From Marchantia polymorpha subsp. ruderalis (taxonomy: Eukaryota > Streptophyta > Marchantiopsida > Marchantiales > Marchantiaceae), in contig AP031357.1 of assembly GCA_037833965.1 (NCBI GenBank), forward strand, positions 17,070,001-17,134,000: a stretch of DNA of 64,000 bases, read 5' to 3'. This document shows, piece by piece, positions 48,501 to 62,383 of the stretch; position 1 is the stretch's first letter, and every line of letters starts with the position of its first letter. A model generated the notes under the pieces. It had not been told where the DNA came from, made no database searches, and saw only the letters and a program-made list of their open reading frames with translations. Both the position numbers and the translations under genes were made by a program.

Positions 48501-50940
48501 ATTTCAACCCAGGATGCACTTTGTATCTTGCTTGTTGAGCTACTTGGTATGCTGGTAATATTGTAAGATTTGCAAATAAGATGAGATCTGCTTTGAATAT
48601 TCTAAGTAGCCTTCATTTTCGGCCTTGCTCAAGGGAGCTAGTCAGAGTGTTTGACTATCACTCGTCTGTTTGTGAATGGATTTACCAAAGTTATATAGAC
48701 TATGGAGGTTACTTATATAAGCTAAAGCTTATATAAGTAACAGATATTGTCTCATATTTCAACTAGCTTCACTACTTACATCAGATAACACAATAAAACA
48801 TCCTTCCTTGCTAATGTCTTGCTCAAAGACGACTCAATTCTAATCTCATCACAACGCTAGGAATGTCATCCTACATTGTTCCCAACTTATTTAGTATCCA
48901 ACTTATTTAGTATCACTGACACTTTGAAACTCAAATGCTGAATTGAATGGCATGTACTTGCAAAACAAATGTGTGAATATGGATCCAATTGAAAATCTCC
49001 CAAACTCCATACTTGGTGACGATATTATTATATCCCAACGGATGAATTTATAGTGCTCATTGTTGTTGATTGCTATTTGATTTTCTGTAGCTCTGTCTAT
49101 TAGATTAGTTGATTTTAACATTGTTCGTAATCAATATAACTTTTGTTTATTGCTATTTACTTGATCATGGTTATTAGATTATTTAGTATGATCTATATCA
49201 CAATAAGCTCAAGTTTTCTACAACTCAAAATTCAGATTTTCATCAAAGCTTTGTGTTTTTGTTCATGTATTGTGGTTTGATGAATAACTTATTGTTCTGT
49301 CTCGAATAAGTTGGATGATTGTGTCTGAGTGATTTATAAACTTTTTTTCTTATAACCACCTGCACATACTACAATTTATCATCGAAATACAAAAGTACTT
49401 TCATGATTTTCATACTAGAAAACACATACTTAAAGGCCTTAGACTTTAATTAGAAATAATGCAATGGTCTTCATATCTACATGTGTGTTTTAATCATTAA
49501 ACAATTAGAATCGAAATTTATATTTAACTATTTCGAATGTGATTCAACATTTATCCTTAATTTCTAATAATAGTAAGATGTTCATAAATTCAAAAAAATT
49601 AAAATATTTTATGTGGTCTTTTAGAAAACTTAAAAAGACTGCTCATATCTATCGGAACAAGTTTCTTAATATGTGTAACTGGAAATTTGGCATGAAGACG
49701 TACATGTTTCACAATTTTTTTGAAAGATTACATATATCATCAATAGATCAGACTTCGTTTTGAACAATCAAATTCTCACCATAGTTTTTGTTACGTTACA
49801 AAGTACAAGCAAAGAATACCTTTTACATATATTCTTGCCTGTACAAAAGACTATTTTAGGTCTAATCCATGACATAATTTTTACTTACAGAACTAAAGTG
49901 GAATATTTTAATTATTTCGCTGGATTAGCAATTTTAAATAGTTATGTATTCATTTTAATTTGAGTGAATATGACATTATTTATGATGTTAAAATTTGTTT
50001 ATACTTTTGCTTCTGCATGATACAAGCTATTCGATCTTGAATAAACCATGCATTTAAATTTTACAATTGAGACAGGTTATTCTCATGAAAATTTCACATG
50101 AGTTTTGTGCATCGACATCTTTCTTGTTCGTGTGTGAACACAATAAATTCAAAATCGAAGTGCAGAATACATTTTCTTTAATTGATGCTTATTTCAAAAC
50201 CAGGACATACTTATCCACATTAACATTGAAACATATTATTATAATAATTCATGAGACATCATATGTCATATTAAAAGTATGTTTATAGATGTCTCACTAG
50301 AAGAAGATTAATGAGAGAAAATCTTTGGTTACATCAAACTACAACTCGACATCTGTTGATTACGGATATTACAAGTGAGAGAGTCGCTGAAGTCTGATTG
50401 AACATTATCCAGGTTGAGAAAAGAGTAATGGCAAAAAGAGAAATTTCCACATACAAGGATATGTACATTGGTAAATTCTTGTTCCCTTTGCATTGTCCTT
50501 ACGTGGAATAGTTTATACAAATTTTGACATGTTTTGCACAACTCGGGGATAGGGGCCGCCCTCTTTGCCAAATTTTTTATTGTTCAATCTGCTCTCTTCC
50601 TCTAAGATATTGTTTAACATCTTTAAACAATGTGGTTGCATAGTACTAAAGACAACACTAAACAAGATTACAAACATCTAATTTCGTTCATGAGAAATAA
50701 TATTGAGAAACTAACTCGTGGAGGTCTTGTTTCGTAGTAGTGACCAAAGATTACTGCGTATTGTGGTCCGCATACAATTTACAACAAAACGCATTCGACT
50801 TCCAAAGCAGAAGAGAGCTTGGAATATGACTAAACGAGATTTCAAGTCGAAAACGCATCGATTCACACAATGAGCCTTAGAATAGATGTTCAATCGAACA
50901 CAGTACTTCCGCAAGCTGCGATGAAAGAATTGTTACTTCC
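48501..50940. other. AT-rich intergenic DNA, no gene seen
   Basis: This separates uL29m from the 3' end of the ERMP1-like gene. Frames of up to 81 codons lack any recognisable similarity. A 16-bp-arm palindrome lies at 48708-48741 and a short tandem copy of ACTTATTTAGTATC lies near 48885-48915. Confidence 0.55.
48708..48741. repeat. 34-bp palindrome, 2-base loop
   Basis: GTTACTTATATAAGCT at 48708-48723 is exactly complementary to 48726-48741, with only AA between the arms. Confidence 0.92.
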
Positions 50941-50959
50941 AACTTACAATGTGGTTGCT

Positions 50960-53900
50960 CTAAAATGTGTATGTTGACAAGTAGCTGGAACCAGCAGTAA
51001 CTGCGACCCAAGGTGGGAAAGAAGCGACTAGTCTTTCTGTTTCCCTCTCCAAGCCTTGGTCGAGAACAGCCAATTCTATTCTCAGGACCTCATCATTGCT
51101 TGCCTGCAAAAGCACAAAATACTATCAATATTAGAAAATCACGGCAAAAATGAAACCGTGGATTATAGTAAGACCAAAAATGAGTTAATTGATGATTTTC
51201 AACTCCAAATATTGATCACCTCAACCCAGAAGAGCCAATTGTCTTTCACGTTGTGTCCCGATAACCTGCATATATATGATGGTGGGCCTCCAGAAACGGC
51301 TTCTGTACCTACACCAAACGAGATGATACAATGTGCTTATGTATCTTATGTTCATTCAGCTTACATTCAGTAAACGCGCACTTGAGTAGAAAATTAAAGG
51401 GAACATGAGAATCTAAGGTCCAAGAGATCCAAGGGACCAAAAATCGCAGACACAACTCTCAAATAACGAATTACGTATTGAAGAATCTGTACGCTTACAG
51501 CCCTATTATGATTGCATCAACATCTATACGAGAATGTTAAACCCTTTTAAGTTTGTGCAGTCCAAAGATCGAACAATAATGAATCAAGCCTGCAGGAAAG
51601 GGGATATTTGATTGACAAAAGAGCGAAAAAAACCTGGGAGCTTTTGATCTGCAAATGACCAATTCATCATTGGTCCAGTGATGTTCATAACAGCTCCCCA
51701 TACCTCCTGTAGATCCCTGAAAATCAAAAAGTTCAAAAGGTTTTACGGTATACGGTTTCCAAACTTAAACAGTTTCTTTGCTTCATGACTCATTATGGAG
51801 GTGGGTCTATGACAGTCATGTATGGCAAGTTCAAGGAAACGGAGATGAAAGCATATATTTACTAGACATGATATGAGATGTTCATACCCCAAGTCGAGTT
51901 CAATATGAATTCGTCTCTTCGGTGTATTGGGATTAGTTTCATCTTTCTCTTCCTTGACGACTTGTAGTAACGGAAATTTTCTCAAAAGGTTCATGGAAGC
52001 AGAGACAGGAACTTGAGTGCCCCTGTTGAGCATTCTGGAAATGGGGTACAACGCCTGCAGTAGAAGCGACAAGAAGTCAACTACTTAAAGTAGTTCAGAA
52101 GCTTGAATTTAGTGCTCAAGACTTCTGCAAACTCTGGTCACAAACTTTAGAAGATCTATCCAAAGACAAGAACCAGTAATGCTAAGAATCCTTGAACTGT
52201 ACAGAGAACGTGACAGCTATACCAGCAGCATAATTACTAAACTAATTCAAAATGGAAGAATGCGGCAGTGAGGTGTTTCGCCTTACTGTAAACGTGACAG
52301 GATCGATATCAATGTCGCTTAAAATTTGAGCTTCAGTCAAATGTAAAGACTCTGCAAGGGTCGGAGCTTGTTTCCAGATAAGTGCAACCGGATTTGGGTC
52401 TACGGAAGCAAAATCGTAGCTTGAACGGATAATTTCGTTTCCACCTAGTAACAAGTTTGGAAGACAGTTAGACTTGAAAATACACCCTCTATTGTAACGA
52501 CAAATGTAAAGAGCTCCGTCTAAATTTCCTTCACATGAATTCGGACTGGACAAAAGTGACGCTCAAATAATATGTACGTCTCCACTTAGATCTCTTCGGC
52601 AATGTATACAGCACTATTACTAGAAAAACCTGCAACTAGTTGTGGAGAATGACGCACATCTTACTCCACATAAACTCCAGCATTCTACAATGCAAGCCTT
52701 ACATGTATTATTTGACCTACATTTGCGACAGAGAAAGCAGAGCTGAACATGTTTAAAATTCTCAATTTACAAAATCCATCAGAACACTGCAACTACATGG
52801 CTTCGTCTTCATCAGACTAAAAGTCTATACGGAAAATGACCTCATGAACTGGACAAAGCCTCTGCAAAACAAAATTCTGCCCTAACAGAATACAGCTAAA
52901 CACAATATACTATCTAATTTGCACGACTAAGGTACTGAGCAGTATTAGGCCACACGAAAATCGATTGTTATGAAATGCTCTGAAGAGAGAAGGGAATACC
53001 TGAGGTGTAAAATGAATGTTGCAGCACGAGTCTTTTGGGAGCATCGTAAGTGTAAGGGAATGCCCGAGAGGAAAGTGCTGCTGCCCCAATACTTGCATAT
53101 AACAGCATGCGAACGATATATGGCTTCCCTATCCATCTTGCAACAACTGGAAGAATTGGTGCAACAGACATAACCATGCAACCACCCACTAGTAGTGACA
53201 TGATTACATCAGAGATATAAAATCCTGCACAATGTAAAAAAAAAGCAATCAGATGGGGATAATGGAAGATTCGCCTGAGATGTGCTCCAGGTGATGGATG
53301 AAATTCTGGGCAGAACTCGCACATACAGCAGCACACATTATAATGTCAATATGCGCGTGAATTATCTGTGGTAAATCAGACGGGATATAATCATGCTCCT
53401 GCACAGGGCAGAAACTAATAGAAAAGTTTCATACCGAATGGTAATGGATTGGAGCCAGTCATGCCCGACTTTTCAGCTAGGAATTGAACAAATACTCCAC
53501 CGAAGTACACAGAATATGCGATAGGAAGAATTAAGGTAATCAAGTACCCCATCAAGGCCCTGCGAGACAAAAACAATCCATTAGAACAACAGAACCAGAA
53601 TCAAGATTACCTACAGATCTGCTTACGCTTAACTGTACTCGTTAGCATATGCCAGTCATAGCCTGAAGACCATACAGCTCTGATCCTCGCTAAGAGATGC
53701 TTGTAATTACAGACGGGCAAGAAGTAAGAAGGTGATGAAGGAGACGAACAATGAAAAACTTTTTCAACGTGAGACCTGATAATACTCAGTTCAAGCTACT
53801 TCACACTCACGACTTGCATTTGTTTGAGTAATGAAATGGTGGGCATCAAGGAAACGCAACTATGCTCCGTATATAGGAATCCACAATGCCTTTCAGCCTC

Positions 53901-55013
53901 CAGGAGGACAATTGCAAACAAAAAACTGGCATTCTTGCATAAGCATCCAAATAACGTTCAATTATAGAAAACTTCTGAAAACAAATGAAAACTCATGTTC
54001 ATTTCTGCACTTAATGAAGCAAAAGTGCTGGTGGAGAAAAGGTTGCATACGCACAATAGGGACTGTTTCCCAAAAAGGTGCTGGCATAGACGGAAAATTG
54101 GGAACGCTGGAATGAGGAAGAATGCCCATATAAAGTCCAGATAACCGCTACCTCCAGAGAGTGTGATAACCTGTTCACGCGTGTTAAATATACTCTGGTC
54201 AGAAAACTCAGATCACAGTTCTCCTTGTGGCTTCATAAAAAATGTATGTATTCATCATTGAATACGACATCCATTAAGAACACGGCAAAACAAGATGAGT
54301 TGATGAATATCTGGCAAGACTTTTATATCTTTAAATCCAACGACAGAATGACGACAAGTAGATAGCTGGCACTCGTTAGAAAGTCTGAGGGATAAGTGAC
54401 AACATCCACGTCAACTGTGGCATAGATTAAACATAAAAACAATTTATCGCTCATAAGTCTGACCTGTGTGATGAAGTTCATCATCCTAATGAGACATGCA
54501 CAAGAAAGGCACTCGCTTCAATTCAAGCGGCTTATCTATCGATATGAGAATATCAATTCATAATTTTTAGATGCTACTCCTGCGAGATCATGCTACATCA
54601 CCACAAAAGGCATGCATAGAGGAGAGTGGATCCGATACCGCAGCCAGTAGACCACTCAAGCCGACAGCTCCCCAGTGACCAGACCAATCTACAGACTCCT
54701 GTTTCGATCATAATAGAACAATCAATCATTTAGATCAGTATACTGAATTGTGCTGAAGTGGAGCGGAAATTACAATATGTTTCCAGCAATCAGATGACTT
54801 AGAACATCCACGACAAACAGTTCTGTCATATGATCTCTCCAGGAAAATCGCTGATGACAGAGATCACAAATTCCACACACTTACTGCAAGGAAACCCAAT
54901 CTGCTCAATTTACTTACGACGGGAGTGAGCAGAAGTGCAGCTAATTGAAAGAATAGAATCTTTGCGAATGAGTTACTGCAGCTGACCTTAATTTCACCGT
55001 CAAACCCAACACT

Positions 55014-55076
<63 letters not shown>

Positions 55077-58000
55077 CATGCATCGAGATCTAAACAAAAA
55101 CTGTGATGATACTCACTTGTCTCACATTGATGTCAACTGTGGCATTCGTCCATATTACCCTTGGCAGGAGCAAACCTGCCAAAGAGCTAGGCACAAACAT
55201 GCACAGAGCAATCCATGGCCGCGAGAACCTGCAGATTGACTTTACTGTCAAGCTAAATATATATGTGTGGTTCCCAATTTACGTAAGTCTAACTTTTACT
55301 TATCTGTGCTTTTTTGCCAAAATCGGGGTTTCTCTATGTTGTTATTCTCCGGTAAGTTTCTCACTGACATACTTGCAGCATATAGCAAACTTCAACGTAG
55401 TAACATAAGACAATCACTACTCAGACTGGAAAAGAAAGCTAGAAAGGCTCAGGAGAAAATGGACTAGGAAAGTCGATATTGATGATAGTTTTGTGAATAC
55501 ACGATACTTCATTAGATTATGCTGCTAAAGGTAGCACGTCTATTCGAGATAACATATTACGAACATACTGAGTGATATTCCACATTCTCATTTTGTGCGA
55601 CAAAGCTCTGATACTTTCATATAGTGGAGTCTATACTTCCAATGTGACTATCTTCTTCTGAATGCGAGATGGCAATGGTCAACTCTCCCGCAAGCGTGTT
55701 GTCAAAAGCAGTTCACCAAACATTTTGTGGAGGTTCTCATTCCGGGTTTACAGTTGAACACGAAGTACCCGATGGTGGGCGGTTCACTTCGGCTTTCAAT
55801 TGGAATATGATTGTTCACAAAGGAGAAGGTGATGCTGAAGAAAAATCAAGCTAATATTGCTTGACATGGGTGTTGCGTAAGGCTCATGTCATACCAAGTT
55901 AGTGCAGTAGTAGATACGGATAATCGCATAATCGCAAGGACCACAGGGAATAGAATTCCCAAAAGCAGAGCGACAGCTTGTACCATCCATCCTACACCAG
56001 ACAAACAAGCATGTTCATTAACATCCAGTTGTACCAAGGTAGCGAGGACACTATACACGTACCAAGAAAGACCTAGTTTAAAGAATGTTGCGGTGACGGC
56101 GTATAGATCAAGACAAGTGACAAATCAATAAAAATCCAGTTGTCTGACCAGCTAGACGTAAACCCAGGAAACCATCGATTGACTTTAACAAGCTGTCATT
56201 GCACCTACCTTCGACCTTGTAAATCTGAAATAAGAGTTGATATAAACCCTGATTTTATTGCTCTTTTATAGATTTTGTCTATAGTTGCACTTTCCTCTCC
56301 TCTCATGAACCCCATCTCAAACATTCGTGTGCAATAGAAGATAGATGACCAACAATTACAAGGCTATGAATGGATACAGATGCATAAAAAAGGCTCGCAT
56401 CTCATCGTCAGCATAACCACTTTGGAATGGTAGTATCACAATAGCGACGTCGGTAACTAGCCGAGCCTGATTGCTTGAACTAGGTTCCCTGCAAGCTTTG
56501 CGCTTTCAACACCAAGGTAAGGAAAGGAGAAAGTGAAGACACCGAGGATACCTTGAATAATATATTTAGCTCGAGAACCAGCAGTTGGAAAACCCGACAC
56601 TAAAGGCGAGGTTATTGTTGGAACAAGAAAGACAATTGCCAAGGGCATAAGGTGTAATGCTGATGCCACCTTGTACGGGTAAAAGACCTGCCAATACAAT
56701 AATAATCTAATTAGAGGAGCGGTAGATTGATAAAATAAGCTCGTTCCCATAAGAGAATGATGTAGGATGAGGGCAGGAAATTCACTAAGAGAAAGTTCCA
56801 AAGCAGAAGCAAAAATGTGGGGAACTGAGAGCTCAAGAGGTCATTATTATCGCTGGTCATGCAGGAAATGCATACCAAAGAGATACGAAGGTTTCCAATT
56901 TCCTCATTCAGCCTCATACATGTTATTCTCCTAAACAAGTAAACCGAGACCGATACTCGACAGCAATCTTGGTGAGAGAAGGTTGCAACAATGAAACCAA
57001 GGTAATTGCTGACTGCAGGACCCGACAGAAAGTTTGATCCAAACAGGGAGTAAAACAGTGATAGGCAGTCGTGGTTTCACCAGCTCCTAAATTTCTGAAA
57101 TAAAACCTAGATTTGTTGCATAACGAGGTAGCCAGAGAGACAAATTAAGGGGGTTTTCTTTTGTAGGAAACACACCATAAACATGCCCCAAATGTCAAAA
57201 AAGACCGGGCGCCGTTCCACAGGTTCGTTAGCGGATGCCTCTTTCTCTTCTGCTCTCGCAGCAGCTCCTTTCAGTTCTGGAGCGCTAGTAAACCCCTTTA
57301 CAAGGGCGATAAGATTCTCACCTCGGGCCTGTAGACTTCCAGGTCTGTTCGTTTCATCAAGATCGCTTGTCAGGTCAAATCACGACCGGGAAAAACAAAG
57401 AAACTAGAAGTCTGAGAATCTCAAGAGAAAGGTTCCTAGTGTAACTTACACCATGGCCTCGGGTTTGTCGTATGGTGTGTGGTACACATTGCCCTTGAGA
57501 ATAAATACTATATCTAGTCCTGGTACATCACCAAAGTCTTGAGAGAAGATCCGGTAATCTGTATCTCCTGGTATTAAGGGGAATATATCCTACAGCAGTT
57601 TGGAGATCAAAGTATCAATATTCAACAAAACATACAGTGCAGTATAGTCTGACAGCATACGCATGACGAAATGACGAAAGTAGATCGAGAAGACCAGTAA
57701 CCTGACCAAAAAAATTTAGAAACCTCACACTCGCAATTGCCATTCAAACTACAAAAGTGCATGTGACTGATCAGAAGTATTTAAATATCTGATGTACAGT
57801 GGACAAACGAAAATTGGTCATTTCAACCAGAAAATGGTAGGATTTGGACCTGCGCGACAGCATTTGCCATAGGATGCACTGCAGACTCATAATACACTCT
57901 TGATGGCCAGGATCCAGGCCCAGATTGTACGACAAGATCTAAGAAGGGCCAAATAGTGACAAAATGTTAGAAATCACTTGAAATTCTTATCTGCATCTTC

Positions 58001-61000
58001 TTCACAGTCATTCATATGCTTTTGACATCTCGATGCTAGCAAAACAGTTGAAACCCATCGAGGACAGGACCATTCACCTATCGATCATGATAAGCTGAAC
58101 CAAACGAATGCTTTCCAAGGACATAGTTGTCAAATGCCATGAGTTAGCATCCATGAATCACAAAGGGTAAATGCTCTTTTGTGTGGAACAATGAGCTCAT
58201 ACCAGGTCCACATGCACCAGAAGCTTCGACGTTGATTACAGCGCCTATTGATGCACGCCATTTATGTGTGGTTATAAAACCATGAGCTGCCTGATACACT
58301 AACACCATTTTGTCATAAGAGAGCTTTGTTCATTATCAGGCACCAATGACTACTGGTGCGAGTAGAATTTACACATACAGCACAGAGAATATTCGATTCA
58401 TGCTGGCGAGGTACGAAATATTTCGACACAGAACCTCGTCAAATCCATGAGATTCCAGTACAACGATAATCTTGGTTACAGTTCTCACATTCTCCGCAGT
58501 GCTGACACGGAAAACATTGGGAACTGAGTAATTCTTGAAGCCCAATAACACCGTAATATCCTACGGTGTTATTGAGTTTCTAGTTTATTGACCACTCGTT
58601 CGCAGTTGATTCCTTCAGTGGAAAAACTATGTTTCACTATGATATGACTATGTTCTTCACAGACAACCTGCGGTCTGTCTGCGAAGAACATTTAACAACC
58701 GTAGAATATGTATGGTAGCGTAACTTACAAGAAGAAAAAGCTCCTCAGCACCGTTAAAAAGAAAGATGACAGGAGCCGGCGGGACCCAGTTGGTGTCTAT
58801 CAAATAGCGAAGTGTTTCAAGCAATGAAGCTGCAGATGTAATAGAAGGTTAGATGCGTTACGGCAAATCATTCTCAAGCCTTCCCAAGAATCCACCATTT
58901 GGTCCAACATCCACCCGCATATTTACATATGAATAAAACGGAAAGAATCTAGACATATATAACTCCATCTTAGCTATATGGTTGGGTATTAGTCGGGTAG
59001 ACTGAAGATGCACAACTATCATATCCACTGACAGAGGACCTCTGAATCTTACCTACACATGAAGCGCAATCAGATGCACCAGGAGATCCAAGTGGACCAT
59101 CGAAATGGGCATTTAGAAGTAAAGATGCTGCATCTTCGCGAGCGTCTTTAGCAGAAACTCTGTTCAAAACCGGCAACCGAGTAAAACGTTTTCAAGACGT
59201 TTCTCTCATTCAATCCTAATTCCACTGACCTCAACCCAAGCCTCTGCCTCTCCCTACCTGTTCAACGACTTTTCGCGAAAGGAAAGAAATACCAAGTGGC
59301 TCTTACCTCACGGCTATATTTGTGTGATTCCTGTAAGTGAAACTGAGGCTGTGTTGTAAAAATACTAGATTGTATGAACCATCCACGAAGGATTCATCGA
59401 CATCAACGCTGCAACAATAATAACATGACAGATTAGTACCATCTGGAAGTAACCTGCGGGGCATTTAGGCACTAGAAAAACCCTCCACTTCCAAGTCTAC
59501 TTCTTTTCTTCCATAAGTTACTTTAGGTGAATTCAGCAATAGCCAATATACAAACGCGACAGCTCCAATATTCGCTTTGCTAATTGATGTTTTCATTCGT
59601 TACAGTATATGGGATGTAGTGCTTACGTGACACTGGAACTTGCTCTCTCCTTCAACTGATTGAGTTCGTCTTTTATATACTTTGCAGCTTGATCTAGACC
59701 TTTTTGCCCTTCCTGGTACATGTGAAGATCAAAGTGCACACGAAGAGTAAGCAAGGGAGAGTGCCGGTGAAAATATTCCATAAACGGTGAGGTGCTTGTA
59801 TCATACAACGACAAGGTCCCCGACTGAACAGTTACGAGATAGATGTCTCATTTCCTAAATCTCTAACATCACTTATGACAAGCTCTATGCATTCTCTAAC
59901 ACTTTCGATAAAACCAAACTTTGAGCTTTCCACTCGGGATCATCTAAGAAGACTGCCTTCTTCGACTTTGGTTCTAAGATAAACTCAACTGCAGCTTCAT
60001 GAAGGTAACCCCATTATGGAAAACTGATTAAATAATTGATTAGGTCAATTAATAATTATTCAACTCAAAAGACTTGACTCCTGTAGACTAGAGGAGAGAT
60101 TCTGGTCTACAGCGGAGAAACTGGATCAACAAAACTGCCTGTCAGTATTCCAAAAGTTTGTAAATAGAAAAATGCAGATTGAAAATGTGAAGTGATTCCA
60201 TAAGAAAGAATGTAGGAGGTTGAGCTTATTGGTAGGAAAGTGTACAACTGAAAAAATCTTAGACCATCCGAGAGTATGTTGGAAAGTTTGTAAGAAAATT
60301 GCAATATTGTACACAAGAATCCTAATCGCTTAGATGGATCACTTAGATTAATACAATCAGAAACTTATCCAAATGATTCATTGAGCAGGTGTTACAGTAG
60401 GTATCCCACCAGGCCATGGTTACGTGTATGAAGAATATACAAACAGACACTGATGAGCTAGCCATGTTTTAAGATATGTAAGGTGGACGTAGTGATACAA
60501 GGTTTCAGGCAACATACCTATCAAAGCTCTAGATGTGACCTAAAAAAAGGCATCAGAGTGGCAAGATGGTCATTATATGCCTATCTTGCATGATATGGAA
60601 TGAAATATTTACGAAACACATATGATAACACTCGTGCTTCCAAGGAACTTGCCAAACACACGTTGCTACGTATGCAGCTTGGGTTGAATGTATCATTTGC
60701 CGTATAGAATGAAAATAGGTACGAAGGCTACTTCGGAGCTTCCAACATCATATGATGCTAAACAAAGCACAGTACATAGTACATACACAAACATAGATGA
60801 ACCATCGAAGAAGAAAATCGAATTATATTGACTGTCCTTCTTATTTGATGGGAGACATATATGCTCTGTCTTGCATGCGCATCACCATGATACAGAAAAC
60901 TAAAATTCAAAGAAAAACTTGAAGGAGCATAAAAAAGAAACTAAGTTTTGTGGAGGATGGACGGACTGGAGGTTGAAGACAATCACAACGTACCGAAGGC

Positions 61001-62383
61001 TTATATTTCACGTAAAGAAAAATTGAGGTGACCTGAAAGTTTGGATAATTTCCAGACTAAGGCCGAAGTGGAAGGCAAATGCTCAGGAAAGAAGGGCAAA
61101 CCAAAAAAACAAAAATGTTGACTAGAGACCCACAAAAGTATGGTGTGCTTGAAACGCTTCAACTGTGCGCTGACAATGTGAGGGATCGATCAAGACGAGC
61201 TCCTTAAAACTAGGGAATTCCCATTTCGATACTGCTTAAAAGTATTGGACTTGAACACGATCGCAAAAACAATCACGAAAACCCCCTATTATCGAACACA
61301 AAGGTCTGTAAAAAATCTATCATTGTCAAATCAGCAAACGTTACTTTTGGAAGAAATCAATGTAACCACTCTAGAAAAAACTTGAAACGAAATCTAATTG
61401 AATTCTGCAGAAAGCCCGTGCACACAAGTTGCTCTCCAGGTAAACACGTTCCAGACAGTCTGCACGGTGAGGAGGAGACACAAGTGTTCTGATCATATAA
61501 ACAAGATCAAATGTCTGTTATAATTAGATCAAAAAGTTCAGCGGTAGAGGTATAACAGGAAGATTTAACAATTCCTCTGTATTTGTCAAAGAAGATGATT
61601 TGAGATAGTTAATTCAGAAGTGTGAATGTAGCTGGACATTTGAACCTATACGAGCATTCTTCAGGTGAAGGATCTTAATGTGCGCTGATCAGTACAGGAG
61701 TAGAGTAAAGTCGTCCTAAAGAGAATGAAAGTCATCTCTATTGCGCTGTGCACACAATCTTCTCTCGTTGTGTATGGCGAAATATAAAAATCGAAGTTTT
61801 CTTTCCCCTGTAAGATTATTGCACGAACTGAAGGCTGAGCTTTCCGTAACACCCACCCGAATAAATTCCATTCTACAGTGATCGAGAAAAGTCGAGCTCA
61901 GAAAGAGATAATGAGAGAGTAGCAGCTCCAGCTAGGATAGGAGTGCGTTGATATGTCGGGTTACATACTGAGCTCCCACCTAGAAAACGCGCGATCCTAG
62001 TGCGATGTGCGCATCTCAATTACGTGAATTCAAAGCCACCAAAAGGTAAGACTCCTGTAGAGTACCTGTCTGCCTGTGATATCTCCAGACAATCTAAAAA
62101 TATGGTCCATAGCTCTCCCTTCCGAGAAATTGTCCGATGTCGCATTCTTGGATAACGGCACGACGAATCCCATGTGCATTGCCTTAATAGCCACGAGCGA
62201 CAAGGACCCATAAATTAAAATCAACAACAACAGCGCAGGGACGGCGAGATCGGTTTCCGGAGCTGCAGGATACAACGACTTGACTTTGGGAGCCTTCTTT
62301 TTGTCCTCCTCGGCATTCGATTCATCGTTGTGCACGCCACCGACAGATTCAGGGACAGCCTCCTCGGGTACACGGCGCCTCAT
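50960..62383 (-). CDS. ERMP1: ERMP1-like M28 zinc metallopeptidase of the ER membrane
   Basis: Predicted 912-residue protein in 22 exons: 62383-62066, 59712-59627, 59408-59307, 59159-59053, 58829-58729, 58290-58203, 57938-57850, 57589-57450, 57344-57176, 56687-56552, 55991-55895, 55228-55159, 54986-54918, 54698-54639, 54170-54055, 53559-53435, 53224-53000, 52444-52287, 52054-51888, 51716-51634, 51308-51220, 51103-50960. All are GT-AG and in phase. A cytosolic N terminus and a membrane helix (about 45-67) precede an M28 peptidase domain. Its metal and catalytic residues are all present: His187 and Asp189 in AHFD, Asp199, Glu233/Glu234 in NGAEE, Glu260 in NVEASG, and His334 in YHTPYD. From about 390 to 690 it is a multi-pass membrane region, then a lumenal-type C-terminal domain (YDAPKRLVLQHSF onward) ending STYTF. 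Length and order match plant members of the family. Substrates in plants are not established. Exon 13's acceptor (AAG) is the weakest junction. Confidence 0.93.
55017..55071. repeat. AT dinucleotide microsatellite in ERMP1 intron 12
   Basis: About 27 uninterrupted AT units fill a third of the 172-nt intron 12 and stop 30 nt before the start of exon 13 on the gene strand. Such a tract is expected to be highly variable in length. Confidence 0.97.
58543..58574. repeat. Inverted repeat, 13-bp perfect arms, in ERMP1 intron
   Basis: CAATAACACCGTA at 58543-58555 is exactly complementary to 58562-58574 with a 6-base loop. It lies between ERMP1 exons 5 and 6. Confidence 0.92.
58650..58691. repeat. 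Inverted repeat, 16-bp arms with one mismatch, in ERMP1 intron
   Basis: ATGTTCTTCACAGACA at 58650-58665 pairs with 58676-58691, with one mismatch and a 10-base loop. It lies about 75 bases from the preceding inverted repeat and 40 bases from exon 5. Confidence 0.88.
59713..62065 (-). other. Large intron 1 of the ERMP1-like gene
   Basis: The 2.35-kb intron between exon 1 (ending GRQ) and exon 2 (starting EGQKGLDQAAKYIKDELNQL) is by far the longest in the gene. No coding sequence of another gene and no complete transposon were recognised in it. First introns of this size in plants often carry expression-enhancing elements, but none can be named from sequence. Confidence 0.8.

Noticed and set aside
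49539-49963. Two adjacent plus-strand frames of 74 and 67 codons
   Set aside because: Very AT-rich composition, no recognised similarity and no splice support.
54864-55097. 77-codon minus-strand frame with an Ile-Tyr repeat
   Set aside because: It is a read-through of the AT microsatellite joined to ERMP1 exon 13; the first half is repeat, not protein.
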